A stretch of 64,000 nucleotides of DNA from Candidatus Faeciplasma pullistercoris (GTDB taxonomy: Bacteria > Bacillota > Clostridia > Oscillospirales > Ruminococcaceae), in assembly GCA_018715525.1 (NCBI GenBank), contig DVLL01000019.1, positions 23,169 through 87,168 of the forward strand. The letters run 5' to 3'. The position numbers were made by a program, and so were the translations under genes. The stretch's first letter is position 1, and each line of letters starts with the position of its first letter. This document shows positions 26,689 through 35,381 of this stretch, piece by piece. The notes beneath the pieces are model-generated. The model searched no databases, was not told where the DNA came from, and saw nothing but the letters and a program-made list of their open reading frames with translations.

Positions 26689-26697
26689 TGCTATACT
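26689..26697 (+). promoter_or_regulatory. Possible extended -10 promoter of the activase gene
   Basis: TGCTATACT (TG-N-TATACT) at 26689-26697 is an extended -10 box without a clear -35. A TTGACA at 26738-26743 also exists but any -10 paired with it would fall on the ribosome site, so I favour the extended -10. Confidence 0.4.
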
Positions 26698-26785
26698 GAT
26701 TAGGAATGTAATTTCGATTTTTCAATACAGATGATTATTGACAGTATTTTATACCATATTGTATATCAGGAGATAGATGCGTTAA

Positions 26786-29700
26786 ATGAAAACATACCGT
26801 GCAGGAATTGATATCGGAAGCACAACTGTCAAGCTTGTTATTCTTGACGAGAATGACAACATAATTTTCGGAGAATACCGCCGTCACTGCGCGCAGATCC
26901 AGTCCGCCGTACAAGAGCTCCTCACCGAAGCCAAGGAGCGTATCGGAGAATTTTCCCTTAAGCTAAAGGTTACAGGCTCGGGCTCGATAAATATAGGCAA
27001 AGCGCTCGGCATACCATTTGTGCAGGAGGTGGCGGCAGTTGCTACCACCCTTGAAAAGCTCGCGCCGCAGACAGATGTGGCGATAGAGCTCGGCGGAGAG
27101 GACGCCAAAATCATATACTTCCGCGGCGGTCTCGAGGAGAGAATGAACGGAGTCTGCGCAGGCGGCACCGGCTCGTTTATCGACCAGATGGCTTCTCTTT
27201 TGCAGACAGACGCCCTCGGACTTAACCACGAGGCGGAAAACTATAAAAGAATATACCCTATCGCCGCAAGGTGCGGCGTGTTCGCCAAGACCGACATACA
27301 GCCGCTTATCAACGACGGAGCGCAAAGAGCGGATATCGCAGCCTCGATATTCCAGGCGGTGGTCAATCAGACGATATCAGGTCTGGCGTGCGGAAAGCCT
27401 ATAAGAGGCTGCGTGGCGTTTTTGGGAGGGCCTCTCCACTTTCTCCCCGAGCTCAAAAAAGCGTTCATACGCACCCTTAAGCTTGCGCCTAATGAAATAG
27501 TAGACCCGGACAATTCCCACCTCTTCCCCGCTATGGGAGCGGCTCTCGAGGCATCGGACGCTCCGGAGCTTTCGCCAGATTTGCTTATCAAAAAGCTCCA
27601 GTCGGGAATAAACATGGAGTTTGAGCTTAAAAGGCTTGAGCCTCTTTTCTCGTCTCAGGAAGAATACGACGAATTCTGCCGGAGGCACTCGGAAGCCGTT
27701 GTGGCTAAGGCAAGACTTGAGGACTATAAGGGAAACTGCTTCTTGGGAATCGACGCCGGCTCGACAACGACAAAGCTCGCGCTTATCGGCGAGCAGGGTC
27801 AGCTTCTGTTCTCATACTACGCGGGCAATCTCGGCTCGCCGGTGCAGACAGCAATAAAGGCCATTGCCGCTCTCGGCGAAAGGCTTCCCGAGGGCGCCTC
27901 TATAGTCCGCTCCTGCTCGACCGGCTATGGTGAGGCGCTGCTCAAGTCCGCGTTCTCGCTTGACGCCGGAGAGGTCGAGACCATAGCTCACTGCACGGCG
28001 GCGTCCTTCTTTGACCCGGACGTCGACTGCGTGCTTGATATCGGCGGTCAGGATATGAAGTGCATCAAGCTCAAAAACGGCTCGGTGGACACGATAATGC
28101 TGAACGAGGCGTGCTCATCAGGCTGCGGCTCGTTTATAGAGAATTTTGCCCAGTCGCTCGGCTACACCGCCGAGGAATTTGCTCACAAGGCACTTTTTGC
28201 CGAGCACCCAATAGACCTTGGAACAAGGTGCACGGTATTCATGAACTCAAACGTAAAGCAGGCTCAGAAGGAGGGCGCGACAGTCGAGGATATTTCCGCC
28301 GGACTTGCCTACTCGGTAATCAAAAACGCGCTCTTCAAGGTAATTAAGCTCGCGGGAGCCTCAGACCTCGGAAATAACATTGTAGTTCAGGGCGGCACAT
28401 TCTTGAACAAGGCTGTCCTCAGAGCGTTTGAAAAGATATCGGGAGCAAACGTAATCTGCCCGGATATCTCCGGCATAATGGGTGCGTTCGGAGCGGCGCT
28501 CATAGCTAAAGACAGCTACACCGGTCAGAAAACCTCGATGCTTTCAATACCCGAAATACTTGCCCTTACATACACAACCTCTACCACTCACTGCAACGGC
28601 TGCTCGAATAAGTGTATGCTGACTATAAACACCTTCTCAGGTGGACGAAGATACATAACCGGCAACAGGTGTGAAAAGGGGCTCGGAGCTGCGGCGACGT
28701 CGGAAAAGGCGCCTAACCTGTCTGCTTACAAGCTTGAAAGGATATTTGATTATCCCCCGCTTGAAAACCCGGCGCGCGGCGAGATCGGCATACCCAGAGT
28801 CCTCAATATGTATGAGAACTATCCCTTCTGGGCTACATTCTTCCGCGAGCTCGGCTTTAGGGTGATACTTTCTCCCAAGTCGAGCCACAAGATATATGAG
28901 CTTGGAATGGAAAGCATACCCTCGGAATCGGAATGCTACCCCGCAAAGCTTTCCCACGGGCACGTCCAGTGGCTTATTGACCAGGGAGTAAAAACCATCT
29001 TCCATCCCTGCGTATTCTACGAGCATCAGGAATTTTCCGGAGCGCAGAACCACTTTAACTGCCCTATAGTTATTTCATACCCGGAAAACCTCAAAAACAA
29101 TGTCGAGCAGATTGCCGACGGCGAGGTAAGATACATAAGACCGTTCATATCCTTCACCACCGAAAAAATCGCGGCTAACAGGCTTGTAGAGCTCTGCCGC
29201 AAGGAATGGGACATCCCCGAGCATGAGGTCAGGGACGCGGTTCACAAGGCATGGCAGGAGCAGCACAGAGCTAAAGCGGACATCCGTGAAAAGGGCAGGC
29301 AGACCCTTGAATGGATGGAGAAAAACAACAGGTTCGGAATAGTCCTTGCAGGACGCCCGTATCACATAGACCCCGAAATAAACCACGGTATCCCGGAAAT
29401 GATTTCCGAATACGGTCTTGCCGTATTTACGGAGGACAGCCTGCCGATAGATTTCACCCCCGACAAGCCGCTCAGAGTGACCGACCAGTGGGTCTACCAT
29501 TCAAGGCTTTACGCCGCAGCGGAGTTTGTAAGGAACAGAAACGACCTCGAGCTTATCCAGCTCAACTCCTTCGGCTGCGGTCTTGACGCCGTGACAACAG
29601 ATCAGGTGTCCGAGATACTTGAGGGAAGCAATAAGCTGTATACCGTTCTTAAAATTGACGAGGTCAGCAACCTCGGAGCGGCAAGGATCAGGATAAGAAG

Positions 29701-31063
29701 TCTTCTTTCTGCGATGAAGCAGAGAAACAGACGCGGAATAAAAGCAGCTCCTAAAAGCGCTGCGTACCGCCGCGCGGAGTTTACGCGCAAAATGAAAAAA
29801 GAGGGCTATACAATCCTCTGCCCTCAGATGAGCCCGATACACTTCGACATTCTCGAGCCTGTGTTCAAAAGCAGCGGCTACAACATCGTCATTCTTGATA
29901 ACGACAACAGGACCGCGATAGATACCGGACTCAGGTTTGTAAACAACGACGCCTGCTTCCCCTCGATAACCGTCGTCGGACAGATAATGGAGGCTGTGCT
30001 CTCCGGAAAATACGACACCGACCATCTTGCCATCATTATGTCGCAGACCGGAGGCTGCTGCCGTGCCAGCAACTATGTGGGATTTATCCGCCGCGCGCTT
30101 GAGAAGGTGCACCTTGGTCACATACCGGTAATTTCCCTCAACGCAAACGGAATGGAGAAAAACAAGGGCTTTAAGATATCTCCTTCCCTGCTTATAAACG
30201 CCGGAAAGGCGGTAGTGTACGGCGACCTACTGATGCGCTGCCTGTACCGCGTCCGCCCCTACGAAGCTGTATCCGGCTCGGCAAACGCGCTTCACGACAA
30301 GTGGCGCAAAATTGCGATTGATTCCCTTGTAAATCCGAAATCAATGTATAGCTACAAGGCGGTATGCGAGGGAATAGTCAGAGATTTTGACAGCCTCAAG
30401 CTCAACGAGGGCGTCGTCAAGCCGAGAGTCGGCATAGTCGGCGAGATACTCGTAAAGTATATGCCGCTCGCCAACAACGGACTTGTCAATCTTCTTGAAA
30501 ACGAGGGCGCTGAGGCGGTAGTGCCGGATCTTATGGACTTTTTGAATTACTGCGCCTACAACTCGGTATACAAGCATAGGTTCTTGGGCACAAGCCTCGC
30601 GTCGTCAAAGATAGCGGAGGCGGTTGTAAAAGCGGTGAGATTCCTGCGTGATCCTGCCATTAAGGCGCTTAGAAACAGCAAAAGATTCGAGCCTCCCATG
30701 GATATAGAAAAGATTGCGAAGCTCGCCAAGCCTATCATATCCCTTGGGAACCAGTACGGCGAGGGCTGGCTGCTTACCGGTGAAATGGCAGAGCTTATAC
30801 GCTCAGGCGTGCCTAATATCGTTTGCATACAGCCGTTTGCATGTCTGCCTAACCATGTCGTCGGAAAGGGCGCTATCAAGGCTCTTAAAAAGCTCTACCC
30901 TGAAGCGAATATCGTGGCCGTTGACTATGACCCGGGGGCGTCCGAGGTAAACCAGTTCAACCGCATAAAGCTTATGCTATCGACCGCGGTGAAGCGTCTT
31001 AACTCCGCTGAGCATCCTGACGGCGCGCCAAGCAGAGCCGCTGACAGTCTTGTTACCGTCTGA
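26786..31063 (+). CDS. 2-hydroxyacyl-CoA dehydratase activase-type protein (BadF/BcrA-like, DUF2229)
   Basis: A 1425-residue fusion. Two ASKHA ATPase domains come first: residues ~1-270 with GIDIGSTTVKLVIL and NGVCAGGTGSFIDQMA, and residues ~310-590 with GIDAGSTTTKLALIG and NEACSSGCGSFIENFAQ. A Cys cluster (CNGCSNKC) near residue 610 follows, then DUF2229-type domains with conserved Cys residues (SESECYPAKLSHGH, NNDACFPSITVVGQ, TGGCCRASN) and a C-terminal HgdB-like part. The family is the long form of the ATP-driven activators of 2-hydroxyacyl-CoA dehydratases and benzoyl-CoA reductases, which inject an electron through a [4Fe-4S] cluster at the dimer interface. No dehydratase subunit genes are next to it. 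Its real partner is unknown; the long type is widespread in Clostridia without a fixed role. AGGAGA lies 12 nt before the ATG. Confidence 0.9.
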   Translation: MKTYRAGIDIGSTTVKLVILDENDNIIFGEYRRHCAQIQSAVQELLTEAKERIGEFSLKLKVTGSGSINIGKALGIPFVQEVAAVATTLEKLAPQTDVAIELGGEDAKIIYFRGGLEERMNGVCAGGTGSFIDQMASLLQTDALGLNHEAENYKRIYPIAARCGVFAKTDIQPLINDGAQRADIAASIFQAVVNQTISGLACGKPIRGCVAFLGGPLHFLPELKKAFIRTLKLAPNEIVDPDNSHLFPAMGAALEASDAPELSPDLLIKKLQSGINMEFELKRLEPLFSSQEEYDEFCRRHSEAVVAKARLEDYKGNCFLGIDAGSTTTKLALIGEQGQLLFSYYAGNLGSPVQTAIKAIAALGERLPEGASIVRSCSTGYGEALLKSAFSLDAGEVETIAHCTAASFFDPDVDCVLDIGGQDMKCIKLKNGSVDTIMLNEACSSGCGSFIENFAQSLGYTAEEFAHKALFAEHPIDLGTRCTVFMNSNVKQAQKEGATVEDISAGLAYSVIKNALFKVIKLAGASDLGNNIVVQGGTFLNKAVLRAFEKISGANVICPDISGIMGAFGAALIAKDSYTGQKTSMLSIPEILALTYTTSTTHCNGCSNKCMLTINTFSGGRRYITGNRCEKGLGAAATSEKAPNLSAYKLERIFDYPPLENPARGEIGIPRVLNMYENYPFWATFFRELGFRVILSPKSSHKIYELGMESIPSESECYPAKLSHGHVQWLIDQGVKTIFHPCVFYEHQEFSGAQNHFNCPIVISYPENLKNNVEQIADGEVRYIRPFISFTTEKIAANRLVELCRKEWDIPEHEVRDAVHKAWQEQHRAKADIREKGRQTLEWMEKNNRFGIVLAGRPYHIDPEINHGIPEMISEYGLAVFTEDSLPIDFTPDKPLRVTDQWVYHSRLYAAAEFVRNRNDLELIQLNSFGCGLDAVTTDQVSEILEGSNKLYTVLKIDEVSNLGAARIRIRSLLSAMKQRNRRGIKAAPKSAAYRRAEFTRKMKKEGYTILCPQMSPIHFDILEPVFKSSGYNIVILDNDNRTAIDTGLRFVNNDACFPSITVVGQIMEAVLSGKYDTDHLAIIMSQTGGCCRASNYVGFIRRALEKVHLGHIPVISLNANGMEKNKGFKISPSLLINAGKAVVYGDLLMRCLYRVRPYEAVSGSANALHDKWRKIAIDSLVNPKSMYSYKAVCEGIVRDFDSLKLNEGVVKPRVGIVGEILVKYMPLANNGLVNLLENEGAEAVVPDLMDFLNYCAYNSVYKHRFLGTSLASSKIAEAVVKAVRFLRDPAIKALRNSKRFEPPMDIEKIAKLAKPIISLGNQYGEGWLLTGEMAELIRSGVPNIVCIQPFACLPNHVVGKGAIKALKKLYPEANIVAVDYDPGASEVNQFNRIKLMLSTAVKRLNSAEHPDGAPSRAADSLVTV

Positions 31064-31083
31064 GAAAAGTACAACATTACGCC

Positions 31084-31120
31084 AAAAAACCGCTTCGGAA
31101 AATCTCCCGGAGCGGTTTTT
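31084..31120. terminator. Bidirectional terminator between activase and tetR
   Basis: CCGCTTCGG and CCGGAGCGG form a 9-bp stem flanked by As on one side and Ts on the other, so it can end both converging transcripts. Confidence 0.8.
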
Positions 31121-31158
31121 ATGCTGCACCTGAATTGATTTATGCAAAAAGGGTAATT

Positions 31159-31704
31159 TTACATATATGGCTTGAGACTGCTTACAACCATAGAATTTAC
31201 GAACGCTATAACGTCATCCTTTTCATACCTCTGGTATCCCTCGACGACAGCCTGCGTCAAGCCGGTGGACAGGCAGGTAAAAAGCATTTCCAGCTCGCAG
31301 TCCTTAGCTTTCTTCAGGTATTTTTTCCAGTTTTCTATGCTGATGTCGTGAGCCAAGGAAATCATCTTCTTTATGAGCGAATAATTAGTGTTGCCGAATA
31401 CCAGTACCTTGCAAAGCTCTATATTGTTGTCTATCATGTCGTAAATGGCAAGCACCATTTTCCTTACGTCCAGTCCCTCGATATAAGACAGCGACGTCTC
31501 ATATTCCTTCATAAACTCATTTTCGATTTTCTCGAGCAGATCAAAACAATCGGTGTAGTGCGAATAAAAGGTTGCCCTGTTTATTTGAGCAATATCGCAT
31601 ACCTCCTTAACTGTAATACGGTTTATCGGCTTTTTTTCAAGCAGCCCGAGAAGGGTGTTTTTAAGCACCTGCTTAGTGTACCTGACTCTTGCGTCTGTTT
31701 TCAT
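31159..31704 (-). CDS. TetR family transcriptional regulator
   Basis: A 181-residue repressor-type protein. Residues ~10-60 hold the TetR helix-turn-helix: INRITVKEVCDIAQINRATFYSHY, in which the recognition helix ends in the typical TFYxHY. The rest is helical and divergent, as in all TetR ligand domains (resembling the TetR_C type seen with YxaF/DhaS regulators). Start at 31704 follows GAGGTGAG. It is divergently transcribed from the SDR gene at 31891, with overlapping promoters, so the SDR gene and tetR itself are its probable targets. The ligand is unknown. Confidence 0.88.
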   Translation of the reverse strand: MKTDARVRYTKQVLKNTLLGLLEKKPINRITVKEVCDIAQINRATFYSHYTDCFDLLEKIENEFMKEYETSLSYIEGLDVRKMVLAIYDMIDNNIELCKVLVFGNTNYSLIKKMISLAHDISIENWKKYLKKAKDCELEMLFTCLSTGLTQAVVEGYQRYEKDDVIAFVNSMVVSSLKPYM

Positions 31705-31790
31705 TTTCTCACCTCGATGAAAGTTTTGTGAAATAATCAACGCATCTGCTGCCCGTGACGGATATCTTTCATCTCACAAAAAGCTGACGG

Positions 31791-31819
31791 TTGGATTTCC
31801 TATACAAGTGTATTATAAT
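31791..31819 (+). promoter_or_regulatory. Promoter of the SDR epimerase gene with spacer palindrome
   Basis: TTGGAT (31791-31796) and TATAAT (31814-31819) are 17 bp apart. The spacer holds ATACA-AG-TGTAT (31802-31813), a perfect 5-bp inverted repeat that is a candidate TetR operator half-site pair. Confidence 0.65.
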
Positions 31820-31840
31820 ATAATTGTGAAAGAAAATCAA
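31812..31840 (-). promoter_or_regulatory. Promoter of tetR, overlapping the SDR promoter
   Basis: On the minus strand TTGATT (31840-31835) and TATAAT (31817-31812) are 17 bp apart. Its -10 box overlaps the -10 box of the plus-strand promoter, so the two promoters would compete and one bound repressor could block both. Confidence 0.6.
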
Positions 31841-31890
31841 CATATGTGTAATTATTTAATCTGATAAACTTAAAAAAGGAGGCAGATTAT

Positions 31891-32898
31891 ATGTATTCGG
31901 AGTATTATCTCACGGGCGCTACCGGCTTTTTAGGAAGCCATGTGCTTGATAAGCTTCTCAAGAGCGGTGCCAAGGTCAACGCGCTGGTTTTGCCCAACGA
32001 CAAGAACCTTTCGCTGCTTCCAAAGGGAGTAACCATCACCTACGGCGATGTGACAAACTTAAAATCACTTGAGGACTGGACAGCAAACATTACCCATCCC
32101 TGCTGCCTGATACACTGCGCGGGAATAATCTATATCGAAAGCGCTCCTAACAAAAAGCTGACTGATGTCAATGTCGGAGGAACAGCAAACATAATCAAGC
32201 TTTGCAGGGAGCGGGGCATTGACAAGCTGGTATATGCCAGCTCTGTTCACGCGATACCAGAGCTTCCGAACGGAAAAATTATGAGCGAGATATCCGAGTT
32301 CTCTCCCGAAAAGGTTTCAGGCTGGTATGCAAAGAGCAAGGCTAAAGCGACAGCCCTGGTGCTCGACGCGGCGAAAAAGGGTCTTAACGCCTCAGTTATC
32401 CACCCGTCAGGCATAATCGGGCCGGGCGACATTGCCATGGGCAGCACGACAAGTATGCTTATCTCCTACTGCGAGGGAAAGCTTCCCGTTTCGGTTAAGG
32501 GCGGCTATGATTTTGTTGATGTAAGAGATGTTGCAGACGGGGTGATAGCCTGCTGCGAAAAGGGAGAGAGAGGACAGTGCTACATTCTCTCCGGCGAATA
32601 TATCTCGGTTGACAACCTGCTTAATACCGCGAGCAAAATAACGGGAAGAAAGAGACCGCTGTTTACGGTTCCTCTCAAGCTTGCGTCAATGGTTGCAAAA
32701 TTGGTGGAGAAAATCAGCCTGAAAATGGGCAAGAAGCCGTATTTCACCCCGTACGCTGTGATGGTATTGGGCACAAACGCGAAATTTTCACACAAAAAAG
32801 CGACAGAAAAATTAGGCTACTCGCCCCGCCGCATTTCCGAAACGCTCCGTGACACAATCGAATGGATAAAAAGAACATACCTTCCGAAAACGGCATAA
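31891..32898 (+). CDS. NAD-dependent epimerase/dehydratase (extended SDR)
   Basis: A 335-residue extended short-chain dehydrogenase. It begins with the Rossmann motif LTGATGFLGSHVLDKLL, has LIHCAG, a conserved Asn in NVGGTANI, the catalytic Ser (YASSVHA) and the YAKSK form of the Tyr-x-x-x-Lys motif, then HPSGIIGPGD. The C-terminal substrate part has RDVADGVI. It resembles hopanoid/dihydroflavonol-reductase-like SDRs rather than a nucleotide-sugar epimerase, but substrate is unknown. It is divergent from tetR and has a strong AAAGGAGG site. Control by a TetR protein suggests the gene is induced by a small molecule, perhaps an alcohol or aldehyde to be reduced. Confidence 0.85.
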   Translation: MYSEYYLTGATGFLGSHVLDKLLKSGAKVNALVLPNDKNLSLLPKGVTITYGDVTNLKSLEDWTANITHPCCLIHCAGIIYIESAPNKKLTDVNVGGTANIIKLCRERGIDKLVYASSVHAIPELPNGKIMSEISEFSPEKVSGWYAKSKAKATALVLDAAKKGLNASVIHPSGIIGPGDIAMGSTTSMLISYCEGKLPVSVKGGYDFVDVRDVADGVIACCEKGERGQCYILSGEYISVDNLLNTASKITGRKRPLFTVPLKLASMVAKLVEKISLKMGKKPYFTPYAVMVLGTNAKFSHKKATEKLGYSPRRISETLRDTIEWIKRTYLPKTA

Positions 32899-32938
32899 AA
32901 TATTCCCCGCGAATTAAACGCGGGGAATATTTTATTTT
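32897..32938 (+). terminator. Terminator of the SDR gene
   Basis: AAAATATTCCCCGCG and its exact reverse complement form a 15-bp stem around AATTAAA with a T-rich end. The stem starts inside the stop codon of the gene. The symmetric sequence could act in both directions. Confidence 0.85.
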
Positions 32939-32992
32939 GAGAACATATCAATGAATTTTAAATCACAGTCACCGTCGGTCAAAAAGTTATTA

Positions 32993-33021
32993 TTGCGAAA
33001 ATCTCCATGCTATGATATACT
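32993..33021 (+). promoter_or_regulatory. Promoter of the GH5 gene
   Basis: TTGCGA (32993-32998) and TATACT (33016-33021) are 17 bp apart, about 33 bp before the start. Confidence 0.55.
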
Positions 33022-33053
33022 TAATGCAAAAATACGAATATAGGAGAGCTACT

Positions 33054-34268
33054 ATGAAATTATCCGAAATATGTTCGCTTTTATTGTCTCTGACATTGTC
33101 AACAGCTATGATCTGCTCCTGTTCTGGCAGTCCGAGCACGGCAAACGAGACTGGGGATTCGCAGGATGATGACACCTCCGATAACGAGCAGGTTGCCGAC
33201 ATGTCAGCCATGGAAATAGCCAAGGACATGGGGATAGGGATCAACCTCGGCAACACATTTGACGCCTATTACGGCGACGAGACGAGGATTTACAGCGGTG
33301 CGCAGATAATAGGAGACAACAGCCCTACAAACTACGAGACCTGCTGGGGCTCACCAGAAACCACAAAGGATATTATAGACGGCTTCAAGGAAGCGGGCTT
33401 CAACACGGTCAGAGTCCCCGTCTACTGGGGAAATATGATGGAGGAGGACGGAAGCTATACCATAAATCCGGACTACATTTCAAGAGTCTCTGAGGTAGTT
33501 GACTGGATTCTTGAGGACGAAATGTACTGCGTCATCAACATTCACCACTACGACGGAGTGCTGATAACAAACCATCCGCAGGACGAGGTAGTGAGCGCCA
33601 TTGAAACACTGTGGACTCAGATAGCGGAGTATTTTAAGGACTACCCTGATAAGCTCATATTTGAAGGCTTTAACGAGCAGCTTGGCTCAACTCAAAAGGA
33701 CAGTGACACAGTGTACACCGAGGACATGCTCTACGAATATGTCAACGAGATGAACCAAACCTTTGTTGACGCCGTCAGAAATACCGGCGGCAACAACTCA
33801 GACAGAATGCTCATCATTTCCGGCTACAACACAAACATCGACAAAACTACATATTTCAAGTTTAAGCTGCCGGAAGACTCTGCCGACGACAAGCTGATGG
33901 TATCAGTCCACTATGTCGACAACATGATGTACTGGACGAACCAGCTCGGAACCGAGGCGTGGTATAACTACAGCGTAAGCCAGTGCGAGCTACTTAAAAA
34001 CGCCTTCTCGGACAAGGGCATTCCGGTATTTATCGGCGAGTGCACCTCAGTCAAGTCGTATAACGACCCGGGCAGGATACCCGACGGAGCCGAGTATTCC
34101 GACCCGCTTGAGATATTTAAAACCGAGCTTGAAATAATAACCGATTACGGATTTGTCCCTGTGATATGGGACACCGCAAACGACTGGTATAACCGCTCGG
34201 AGCTTAGGTTCAACAACGCCGAGGACGGCGAGGCGGTGCTTGAGATAGCGGAAAAGATTTCAAAGTGA
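33054..34268 (+). CDS. Glycoside hydrolase family 5 lipoprotein (endoglucanase type)
   Basis: A 404-residue secreted enzyme. The N-terminal signal has a hydrophobic run and a lipobox-like ICSC with Cys23 as the probable lipid anchor, followed by a Ser/Thr/Asp-rich linker to ~residue 50. The GH5 barrel starts at GINLGNTFDAYYGD; the acid/base is Glu208 in FEGFNEQ and the nucleophile is Glu329 in VFIGEC. HH at 164-165 (INIHHYDG) is the usual His pair. It should cut beta-1,4-glucan or a similar polymer at the cell surface. AGGAGAG lies 8 nt before the start at 33054; a start further up is possible but would spoil the signal. It stands alone, convergent to the GGGtGRT gene. Confidence 0.9.
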   Translation: MKLSEICSLLLSLTLSTAMICSCSGSPSTANETGDSQDDDTSDNEQVADMSAMEIAKDMGIGINLGNTFDAYYGDETRIYSGAQIIGDNSPTNYETCWGSPETTKDIIDGFKEAGFNTVRVPVYWGNMMEEDGSYTINPDYISRVSEVVDWILEDEMYCVINIHHYDGVLITNHPQDEVVSAIETLWTQIAEYFKDYPDKLIFEGFNEQLGSTQKDSDTVYTEDMLYEYVNEMNQTFVDAVRNTGGNNSDRMLIISGYNTNIDKTTYFKFKLPEDSADDKLMVSVHYVDNMMYWTNQLGTEAWYNYSVSQCELLKNAFSDKGIPVFIGECTSVKSYNDPGRIPDGAEYSDPLEIFKTELEIITDYGFVPVIWDTANDWYNRSELRFNNAEDGEAVLEIAEKISK

Positions 34269-34297
34269 CACTACTGTAGGCATAAAGGCATAAAAAT

Positions 34298-34336
34298 CAG
34301 GAGCACGGTCAAGCTGCCATGCTCCTGTTCTTTTTT
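34298..34336. terminator. Bidirectional terminator between GH5 and the GGGtGRT gene
   Basis: CAGGAGCA and TGCTCCTG pair over an internal loop, with TTTTTT after it on the plus strand and ATTTTT after it on the minus strand. Converging genes end on both sides. Confidence 0.78.
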
Positions 34337-34363
34337 ATCAAAACACGCGAGAGCTAATCAAAA

Positions 34364-35365
34364 TCAGTTCTTTGCGGCTTCTTCAACAGCAACCGCGCAG
34401 GCAACAGTAGCGCCTACCATCGGGTTGTTGCCCATGCCGATAAGTCCCATCATCTCAACGTGAGCGGGAACGGAGGAAGAACCTGCGAACTGAGCGTCAG
34501 AGTGCATTCTTCCCATGGTGTCGGTCATGCCGTAGCTGGAAGGACCTGCTGCCATGTTGTCGGGGTGGAGAGTTCTTCCCGTTCCTCCGCCGGAGGCAAC
34601 AGAGAAGTACTTGACGCCGTTCTCAACGCACCACTTCTTGTAGGTTCCTGCAACAGGGTGCTGGAATCTGGTGGGGTTAGTGGAGTTGCCGGTGATAGAC
34701 ACGCCGACATGCTCGAGCTTCATTATCGCAACGCCCTCGGGAACATTGTCAGCGCCGTAGCACTTTACGTCAGCTCTCGGACCGTTGGAGTAAGCCTTGG
34801 TATAAACCACCTTGACATCCTCGGTGAAGGGATCGAACTCGGTCTCAACATATGTGAAGCCGTTTATTCTTGAAATGATGAACGCAGCGTCCTTGCCGAG
34901 TCCGTTGAGGATAACTCTCAGGGGCTTAACTCTTACCTTGTTGGCGTTGAGAGCGATCTTGATAGCTCCCTCGGCAGCAGCAAAGGACTCGTGTCCTGCG
35001 AGGAAGCAGAAGCACTCGGTCTCCTCGGAAAGGAGCATCTTGCCGAGGTTTCCGTGTCCGAGACCGACCTTGCGGTTCTCGGCAACAGAGCCGGGAATGC
35101 AGAATGCCTGAAGTCCGATACCGATAGCGGCAGCGGCGTCGGCAGCCTTGGTGCAGCCCTTCTTGATAGCGATAGCGCAGCCTACGGTGTAAGCCCATAC
35201 AGCGTTCTCAAAGCAGATAGGCTGGGTCTCTCTTACGATTTTGTCGCAGTCGATTCCCTTAGCAAGGGTTATCTCCTTGCACTCTTCAACAGAGGAAATG
35301 CCGTATTCGGCGAGAACGGAATTGATTTTGTCAATTCTTCTTTCATAATTTTCAAACAAAGCCAT
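34364..35365 (-). CDS. GGGtGRT protein
   Basis: A 333-residue soluble protein of the family named after its signature, here GGGTGRTLHPDNMAAG, with further conserved stretches TNPTRFQHPVAGTYKKW, MGRMHSDAQFAGSSS and a C-terminal GLIGMGNNPMVGATVA. No known catalytic motif is seen. It is paired with a NifU-like protein that starts 9 bp or so upstream of its own ribosome site, which is the usual arrangement in Clostridia. The family function is not established; a role with Fe-S clusters or a metal centre is inferred from the partner. RBS GGGAGG supports the start at 35365. Confidence 0.88.
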   Translation of the reverse strand: MALFENYERRIDKINSVLAEYGISSVEECKEITLAKGIDCDKIVRETQPICFENAVWAYTVGCAIAIKKGCTKAADAAAAIGIGLQAFCIPGSVAENRKVGLGHGNLGKMLLSEETECFCFLAGHESFAAAEGAIKIALNANKVRVKPLRVILNGLGKDAAFIISRINGFTYVETEFDPFTEDVKVVYTKAYSNGPRADVKCYGADNVPEGVAIMKLEHVGVSITGNSTNPTRFQHPVAGTYKKWCVENGVKYFSVASGGGTGRTLHPDNMAAGPSSYGMTDTMGRMHSDAQFAGSSSVPAHVEMMGLIGMGNNPMVGATVACAVAVEEAAKN

Positions 35366-35381
35366 GCTCTTAACCTCCCTA

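Noticed and set aside
26738..26743. TTGACA before the activase gene as -35 box
   Set aside because: Any matching -10 would fall at or after the ribosome site, so the transcript would lack it.
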